Source: Hyphomicrobiales bacterium (GTDB lineage: Bacteria; Pseudomonadota; Alphaproteobacteria; Rhizobiales; Beijerinckiaceae). From it: a stretch of 11,633 nt of DNA. A program made the position numbers and the translations under genes. Positions within the stretch are counted from its first letter, which is position 1. Every line of letters starts with the position of its first letter. Of this stretch, positions 7,248-11,633 are shown one piece after another. The notes beneath the pieces were generated by a model, which searched no databases, had not been told where the DNA came from, and saw nothing but the letters and a program-made list of their open reading frames with translations. The stretch covers positions 1 through 11,633 of the forward strand of contig JAQGJO010000015.1 of assembly GCA_028290595.1 (NCBI GenBank), read 5' to 3'.

Positions 7248-7828
7248 TTGGGTCTCTTACAACTCTCGATATGTCAGCCTCCGACTGGGGCAGTCCGGAA
7301 CGTCCGGGCTGCGCTCCACGCACGGCGACCGTGCGGCGCAATGGCGTCGAAAGCAAAAGGTTGAGGGAATGGGGTTGATTGCGTCCGCCCGCTGTCTCGT
7401 TACGCAGGATCGGCAGGCGGTCGGACGCGTAGAACGCGCCCCCAATGACGGAGGCGTTTGGGCGCCGCGGTGCGGACAGAGCCGCCCCTCCGGCTACAGC
7501 AAGCAGCGCGCCCGAGCGCCCGGCAAAGCCGGACTGCGCGCCCTTCCTGGGAAAGGTCGAGTTTGAATTCTTGCGTCTGCGCTGCTCGGGCTCTTGTCCC
7601 ATGGCGTGACGAACCATTTTTATCCACCTGCGCACATATTCGTGCCGCCAGCTCCACCGGGGTCTGGCTTGCCCGCCTGAACGCCGGAGCCGCAAATATG
7701 CGGCCGGATTCAAGACCGTCTCATGCAAAACCCGGCTCAACTCGGGAGGCATTTCGACGGAAACCGCAGCAAATCCTCCAAGAAAAATGGAGAACTATCG
7801 CCGCACGGCTTGTCCGTTTTCGACGGGC
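7248..7828 (-). promoter_or_regulatory. Probable long structured 5' leader of rne
   Basis: The ~580 nt between the best promoter candidate and the rne ATG hold several strong stems. Nearest the gene is GCAG-T-CCGGA / TCCGG-G-CTGC (7290-7312, loop ACG, one mispair). Next is CGCACGG-CGA-CCGTGCG (7319-7335, perfect 7 bp). Then comes a 12-bp arm at 7381-7392 pairing with 7417-7428 (one mismatch, 24-nt loop). Smaller stems lie at 7436-7465 (GCGCCC/GGGCGC), 7520-7532 (CCGGC/GCCGG), 7689-7704 (GCCGCA/TGCGGC) and 7776-7792 (CTCCA/TGGAG). No convincing gene lies here on either strand. E. coli rne has a 361-nt hairpin leader used for autoregulation; the parallel is inference. Confidence 0.45.
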
Positions 7829-7834
7829 CATAAC

Positions 7835-7863
7835 TACATATGCCGGATGTGCGAGTCTGACAA
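7835..7863 (-). promoter_or_regulatory. Candidate rne promoter
   Basis: On the minus strand, TTGTCA (7858-7863, 5 of 6 to TTGACA) stands exactly 17 bp before TATGTA (7835-7840). It lies in the locally AT-richer part of the spacer and points at rne. Transcription would begin near 7828. A GAGTC (GANTC, CcrM methylation type) site at 7853-7857 falls in the spacer directly next to the -35. The -10 is imperfect, so other start sites closer to rne are possible. Confidence 0.35.
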
Positions 7864-7888
7864 GTTTGTTGCAAAGTGTGGCAAACGG

Positions 7889-7946
7889 GGCACACCGGGG
7901 GATAACCCGTGCCGCCGGGGTTACCAGCCATTAACCCCTGCCGGGG
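7889..7946 (+). promoter_or_regulatory. Cluster of overlapping stems upstream of the amidase gene
   Basis: CCGGGG occurs three times (7895-7900, 7915-7920, 7941-7946), with complementary ACCC(C) boxes between. Possible stems compete: GGCAC/GTGCC (7889-7893 with 7909-7913), TAACCC/GGGTTA (7903-7908 with 7918-7923), GGGGTTA/TAACCCC (7917-7923 with 7932-7938), and CCCC-TGCC-GGGG (7935-7946). They end 53 nt before the amidase ATG. The cluster could be a leader with alternative folds or a set of operator half-sites. No clear plus-strand promoter was found with it. Confidence 0.35.
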
Positions 7947-7999
7947 TATGGCTTACAAGCAGTTAATTCCAGATTTTTCAGCGCCTCAGGCAAGAATTC

Positions 8000-9481
8000 A
8001 TGAAGTCTCCGGCGACTTGCCCAGCGACCTGCCCAAAAGGGCGTCCATTGCCGACGCGCGGCCGCCACAGCGCCTGGGCGGCGTTGCTGGGCGCTGTTCT
8101 GGTCGTTTTCGGTGCTGCGGTGCCGGGCGCCGAGGGCCAGCCGGCTGAAAGCCCGCGCGAGAAAAACTGGGCAATTCGCGGAAATGACAAGGAAATTTCC
8201 GCTGTCCCCGTGGTCACCGGCGCGCGGATCGTGCGCAACGACGAGTTGACGCGGTTCGTGCTGGATATTTCGGCGCCGGTCACGCCGAAGGCCTTCGTCA
8301 TGGCGGACCCCAACCGGGTCATTCTCGATATTCCCGAGGCCGTTTTCCAGCTCGATCCGGCGATCGGCCAGCCCAAAGATCGCCCATTGGCCCGCCCCGG
8401 CGGCGGACGGGGGCAGATGGGCGCGAAAAAGCCCGGCGACGGGGTGGTTCCGGAGGGCGCGATCGCGTCCTTCCGGTTCGGCCGCCTGGCGCCAGGCAAG
8501 TCGCGCATCGTTATCGACCTTTCCGAGCCGGCGCTGATCGTGCGGGCCACCAGCGAGAGCGATGCGGATGGCGCTAACCGGCTGATTCTGGAACTGGCGC
8601 GCAGCGACACGGCAGCCTTCAGCCAGGCGGCGAAAGAGTCCATTGCCAATATGCCGGCGCAAAAGCCGACCCGCGTCGAGGTGGATTCAGCCAAAAGTCC
8701 GCTCGAATCCGGTGGCCTGCCGGTCGTCGTCATCGATCCGGGGCACGGCGGCATCGACACCGGCGCCTTGCGCTACAACGGAACGGCGGTCGAAAAAGAC
8801 CTGGTGCTCGAATTCTCCCGCACCTTGGCTGAGCGGCTGCGGAAGACAGCGCGTTACAAGGTCGTCATGACCCGCGACGAAGATGTTTTCATTCCGCTCG
8901 ACGAACGGGTCCAGATCGCCCAGGCGGCGCAGGCGCAACTGTTCGTCTCTGTACACGCCGACACGTTGCGGTACGGCGGCGGCGTTTCCGGCGCAACTGT
9001 CTATACCGTCTCGGAAAAGGCCTCGGACCGCGACGCCGCGCGTCTGGCGGAGCAGGAAAACCTCGCCGACAAGGTGGCAGGCCTCGACGGCGCCGAGCAA
9101 ACCAGCGACGTTTCCGACATTCTTTTCGACCTGACCCGGCGGGAGACCCGCGCCTACAGCCATTTGTTCGCCCGCACCCTGGTGTCGATATGGAAGGAAG
9201 CGGGCAGTTTGAACAAAAATCCGATGCGTTCGGCCGGGTTTCGCGTGCTTAAGGCGCCCGACGTGCCATCGGTTCTGCTTGAACTTGGCTATCTTTCAAG
9301 CGACAAGGATGCAGCGCAGATGCGGACGCCGGAATGGCGGGAGAAAACCGCAGATGCGGTCACCCGGTCCATCGATTCGTTCTTCGCGCCGCGGATCAAG
9401 GCGCGTTCGGCAGCGGGCGTGGAGGCGGGTTTGGACTTGCGTGAAGAAGGTTCACCGAGCGTTGCAGCGACATTAAAGTGA
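8000..9481 (+). CDS. amiC: N-acetylmuramoyl-L-alanine amidase (AMIN + Amidase_3), AmiC-like
   Basis: This 493-residue periplasmic zinc hydrolase cuts the bond between N-acetylmuramic acid and L-alanine in peptidoglycan, mainly at the division septum. The N-terminus has a basic stretch and a hydrophobic segment (AALLGAVLVVFGAAVPGA, about residues 27-44), consistent with export. An AMIN domain that localises the enzyme follows (about 70-190), carrying a Gly/Pro/Arg-rich low-complexity insert (about 123-147). The Amidase_3 domain starts near 242 (VVVIDPGHGGIDTG). Zinc ligands are His249, Glu265 (VEKD) and His319 (SVHAD), and the catalytic Glu428 is in LLELGY. Residues ~350-400 (LADKVAG...SDILFDL...) match the helical insert that in E. 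coli AmiB/AmiC blocks the active site until EnvC/NlpD-type activators bind. The start ATG has only a weak ribosome site (CAGG). It is divergent from rne and followed by PBP1A, an order typical of alphaproteobacteria. Confidence 0.94.
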   Translation: MKSPATCPATCPKGRPLPTRGRHSAWAALLGAVLVVFGAAVPGAEGQPAESPREKNWAIRGNDKEISAVPVVTGARIVRNDELTRFVLDISAPVTPKAFVMADPNRVILDIPEAVFQLDPAIGQPKDRPLARPGGGRGQMGAKKPGDGVVPEGAIASFRFGRLAPGKSRIVIDLSEPALIVRATSESDADGANRLILELARSDTAAFSQAAKESIANMPAQKPTRVEVDSAKSPLESGGLPVVVIDPGHGGIDTGALRYNGTAVEKDLVLEFSRTLAERLRKTARYKVVMTRDEDVFIPLDERVQIAQAAQAQLFVSVHADTLRYGGGVSGATVYTVSEKASDRDAARLAEQENLADKVAGLDGAEQTSDVSDILFDLTRRETRAYSHLFARTLVSIWKEAGSLNKNPMRSAGFRVLKAPDVPSVLLELGYLSSDKDAAQMRTPEWREKTADAVTRSIDSFFAPRIKARSAAGVEAGLDLREEGSPSVAATLK

Positions 9482-9587
9482 TGCGATAAAGCGACAGGCG
9501 TCGGATTTTTCGAGTATTCGCCGCCAAATGAACACAAACGGACGCGACTGAGTTCGTTACCGAGTAAGTTTTTATCTAGTGTCGGAT

Positions 9588-9598
9588 TGTCATCCCGA
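9588..9598. repeat. Short match to the intergenic repeat terminus
   Basis: TGTCATCCCGA resembles the left end of the repeat at 1225-1356 (TGTCATCCCCGA) with one C missing, and CCCGA-ATCG-TCGGG (9594-9607) makes a small hairpin from it. Only one end is seen, so it may be a decayed copy or chance. Confidence 0.25.
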
Positions 9599-9624
9599 AT
9601 CGTCGGGCCGATCTGATAATGGGA

Positions 9625-9712
9625 AGAGCGCAGGGCGCGCTCTCCAAGTTCGCCTTTGCATGGTTCGTCTTGGCCGCTTCTTGTCGGCCGGTGCTGTTCG
9701 AGGCGTACGCCT
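9625..9712 (+). promoter_or_regulatory. Hairpin and palindrome in the amiC-mrcA spacer
   Basis: The 257-bp spacer (9482-9738) has no gene. It contains AGAGCGC/GCGCTCT (9625-9631 with 9637-9643, 5-nt loop) and a perfect 12-bp palindrome AGGCGTACGCCT (9701-9712), 26 nt before the mrcA ATG. Neither is followed by a T-tract, so they are not clear terminators. The palindrome could be a repressor site, but perfect 12-bp palindromes occur a few times by chance in a window this size. No convincing promoter for mrcA was found, so readthrough from amiC is possible. Confidence 0.25.
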
Positions 9713-9738
9713 GATCGCGGTTGCGGGAGCTAGTGGGT

Positions 9739-11633
9739 ATGCGCGGTATTGGCCGATTCCTGGGTTTTCTATTCGCCTCGGGTGCGATTCTTTTCGTTAT
9801 CGGCGCCGCCGCGGCTGGCCTGCTGATCTGGAATTACGAAAAGGATCTGCCGGACTATACGCAATTGCGGAATTACGAGCCGCCGGTGATGACGCGCGTG
9901 CATGCGGGCGACGGCAGTATCCTTGCCGAATATTCGAAGCAGCGCCGCCTCTACCTGCCGATCAACTCGATCCCGCCGCTGGTCAAGAACGCCTTCATCG
10001 CGGCGGAAGACAAGAATTTCTATAGCCACAGCGGCATCGATCCCGAAGGCGTGGTGCGCGCTGCCCTGGTCTTTGTGCAGGGCAGCAAGAGCGTGCAGGG
10101 CGCCTCGACCATCACCCAGCAGGTCGCCAAGAACTTTCTGCTCACAAACGAGCGCACATTCGAGCGCAAGATTCGCGAAATGCTGCTCTCGTTCCGTATC
10201 GAGGCGGCGTATTCGAAGGATCGCATCCTCGAACTCTATCTCAACGAAATCTATCTCGGTCTGGGCAACTACGGCATCGCCGCCGCGGCGCTGAATTACT
10301 ACGGCAAATCGGTCAATGAACTGACCCTGGCTGAGGTTGCTTATCTCGCCGCCCTGCCGAAAGCGCCGAGTACGTTGCACCCGTTCCGCAATCGCGACAT
10401 GGCTGTCGCCCGTCGCAATTACGTTCTCGACCGTATGGTCGCCGACGGCATGGTGAAGGCCGATGCGGCTGACAAGGCGCGCAAGGAACCGCTCGGTGTC
10501 AATCCACGCCTGCTGTCGCCCAATACCTATGTCGCCGGCTTCTTCGCCGAAGACGTGCGCCGCGAACTGCTCGATCGTTACGGCGAGAAGAAGCTGTATG
10601 AAGGCGGCTTGTCCGTCCGCACCACGCTCGATCCGCAGATGCAGGTGCAGGCCCGCAAGGCGCTGACCGATGGTCTCGTGCGTTATGACGAGGCGCATGG
10701 CTATCGCGGTCCGATGCGCGGTATCAATGTCGATGCCGGCGACTGGGGCCCCGCGCTTGCTGAAATTCCCGCTCTTGGCGATATCAAGCCATGGCGGCTC
10801 GCGGTTGTGCTCGACGTCAATGAAGGCTCGGCCCGCATCGGCCTGCAGCCGCCGCGCGAGGCTTCGGGCGAAGTCAGCCGCGAACGCGCGACCGGCCTTC
10901 TGACCACCGAGGGCATCCGCTGGACGCGCCGCGCCAGTGTGCGTGCGGCTGTTACGCCTGGCGACGTTATCTATGTGGAGCCGATGACCGACCGCGCCGG
11001 CCAGTTCCGGCTGCGGCAGATTCCCGAAGTGTCGGGTGCGATCGTGGCGATGGATCCCTATACCGGCCGCGTGCTGGCGATGGTGGGCGGCTTCTCCTAC
11101 GACCAGTCAGAGTTCAACCGCGCGAGCCAGGCGTATCGCCAGCCCGGTTCGTCATTCAAGCCGTTCGTCTATTCGACGGCGCTCGACAACGGCTACACGC
11201 CGTCGTCGATCATCCAGGACGCGCCGATCGAAATCGATCAGGGCAATGGCGAAGTGTGGCGGCCTGAAAACTACGGCGGCTCGCAGAACTTCGGCCCGCA
11301 CACGCTGCGCTACGGCATCGAGCACTCGCGCAACCTGATGACCGTGCGCCTGGCGCGCGACGTCGGCATGCCGCTGATCGCCGAATATGCCAAGCGTTTC
11401 GGCGTCTACGACGACATGCCGCCGATGCTCGCGATGTCGCTGGGTGCGGGTGAAACCACCGTGCTGCGCATGGTGACCGCCTATTCCATGCTTGCCAACG
11501 GCGGCCGCCGCATCAAGGCGTCGCTGATCGACAGGATCCAGGATCGCTGGGGCCACACCATCTACAAGCACGACCAGCGCGTCTGCCAGGGCTGCGACGC
11601 CGACAAATGGGAGAACCAGCCGGAGCCGCGCCT
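9739..11633 (+). CDS. mrcA: Penicillin-binding protein 1A, class A bifunctional (3' end beyond window)
   Basis: The reading frame is open from ATG 9739 to the window edge (631 codons; the family is usually about 800-850 aa), so the C-terminus is missing. The protein polymerises and crosslinks peptidoglycan at the inner membrane. Residues ~7-32 form the signal-anchor helix. The glycosyltransferase (GT51) domain covers about 50-235 with catalytic Glu90 in AAEDKNFYSHSG, QGASTITQQ (from Gln120) and LYLNEIYLG. An OB-like insert of the PBP1A type spans about 320-430. The transpeptidase domain begins with SGAIVAMDPYTGRVLAMVGG (~432), has the active Ser471 in SSFK (Lys474) and Ser530-Arg-Asn532 as SxN. 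The KTG motif lies outside. A Cys616-Gln-Gly-Cys619 pair is present in the transpeptidase part. GGGAG (9725-9729) lies 9 nt upstream of the ATG. It follows the amidase, so both act in the same cell-wall process. Confidence 0.95.
   Translation, partial: MRGIGRFLGFLFASGAILFVIGAAAAGLLIWNYEKDLPDYTQLRNYEPPVMTRVHAGDGSILAEYSKQRRLYLPINSIPPLVKNAFIAAEDKNFYSHSGIDPEGVVRAALVFVQGSKSVQGASTITQQVAKNFLLTNERTFERKIREMLLSFRIEAAYSKDRILELYLNEIYLGLGNYGIAAAALNYYGKSVNELTLAEVAYLAALPKAPSTLHPFRNRDMAVARRNYVLDRMVADGMVKADAADKARKEPLGVNPRLLSPNTYVAGFFAEDVRRELLDRYGEKKLYEGGLSVRTTLDPQMQVQARKALTDGLVRYDEAHGYRGPMRGINVDAGDWGPALAEIPALGDIKPWRLAVVLDVNEGSARIGLQPPREASGEVSRERATGLLTTEGIRWTRRASVRAAVTPGDVIYVEPMTDRAGQFRLRQIPEVSGAIVAMDPYTGRVLAMVGGFSYDQSEFNRASQAYRQPGSSFKPFVYSTALDNGYTPSSIIQDAPIEIDQGNGEVWRPENYGGSQNFGPHTLRYGIEHSRNLMTVRLARDVGMPLIAEYAKRFGVYDDMPPMLAMSLGAGETTVLRMVTAYSMLANGGRRIKASLIDRIQDRWGHTIYKHDQRVCQGCDADKWENQPEPR

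Noticed and set aside
7180..7752. 190-codon minus-strand frame upstream of and overlapping rne
   Set aside because: No ribosome site before its ATG, no recognisable domain, Arg/Ala-rich make-up, and it runs through the hairpin arms of the leader into the rne start.
7921..7935. Possible CtrA site in TTAC-N6-TTAAC
   Set aside because: The first half deviates from TTAA and the spacing is 6 rather than the required 7, so it does not meet the CtrA consensus.
9492..9512. Terminator after amiC (CGAC-AGGC-GTCG then GATTTTT)
   Set aside because: Only a 4-bp stem; too weak to call although it has a short T-run.
9588..9620. Promoter TTGTCA ... GATAAT before mrcA
   Set aside because: The hexamers are 22 bp apart, too far for sigma-70, and the TTGTCA is part of a repeat-like terminus.
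9579..10025. 148-codon frame in the amiC-mrcA spacer
   Set aside because: It extends into the mrcA coding region in another frame and has no ribosome site or domain.

Overview
The window reads as chromosomal DNA from a GC-rich alphaproteobacterium, most likely a member of the Rhizobiales/Hyphomicrobiales close to the Bradyrhizobium/Rhodopseudomonas/Xanthobacteraceae group. The grounds are the alphaproteobacterial type of RNase E (S1 domain split by an acidic insertion, Trp-Trp C-terminus), the gene order rne / N-acetylmuramoyl-L-alanine amidase / PBP1A, a Bug-type solute-binding protein, and an intergenic palindromic repeat with GTGTCAT...ATGACAC ends. The taxonomic call is an inference from gene content, not from a marker gene.

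Layout. 18-1217 (+) is a PLP-dependent class I/II aminotransferase. 1218-1471 is a spacer that holds a palindromic MITE-like repeat (1225-1356). 1472-2500 (+) is a secreted TctC/Bug-family solute-binding protein without TctA or TctB partners in view. 2607-4067 (+) is a 14-TM DHA2-type MFS efflux transporter that begins with GTG right behind a strong hairpin. A perfect 13-bp hairpin terminator (4072-4101) separates it from the convergent ribonuclease E gene (4131-7247, minus). A 752-bp divergent spacer (7248-7999) follows. It probably carries a long structured rne 5' leader and its promoter on the minus strand, and a G/C-rich stem cluster ahead of the amidase on the plus strand. 8000-9481 (+) is a periplasmic AMIN + Amidase_3 cell-wall amidase (AmiC-like). 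9739-11633 (+) is the first ~631 codons of a class A penicillin-binding protein (PBP1A/MrcA) that runs off the window before its KTG motif.

How the genes work together. The right half is a core housekeeping cluster: RNase E (RNA decay, rRNA processing, degradosome scaffold) is divergent from two peptidoglycan enzymes, one that cuts septal peptidoglycan and one that polymerises and crosslinks it. The left half is more accessory: an aminotransferase, an orphan solute receptor and a drug/metabolite exporter, with no obvious common pathway. I do not see phage, IS transposase, CRISPR, tRNA or rRNA genes. I found no clear new multi-gene system. The most interesting signals are non-coding (the rne leader, the alternative stems before amiC, the palindromic repeat, the hairpin on the MFS start) and two protein details (the RNase E insertion and a CxxC in PBP1A).
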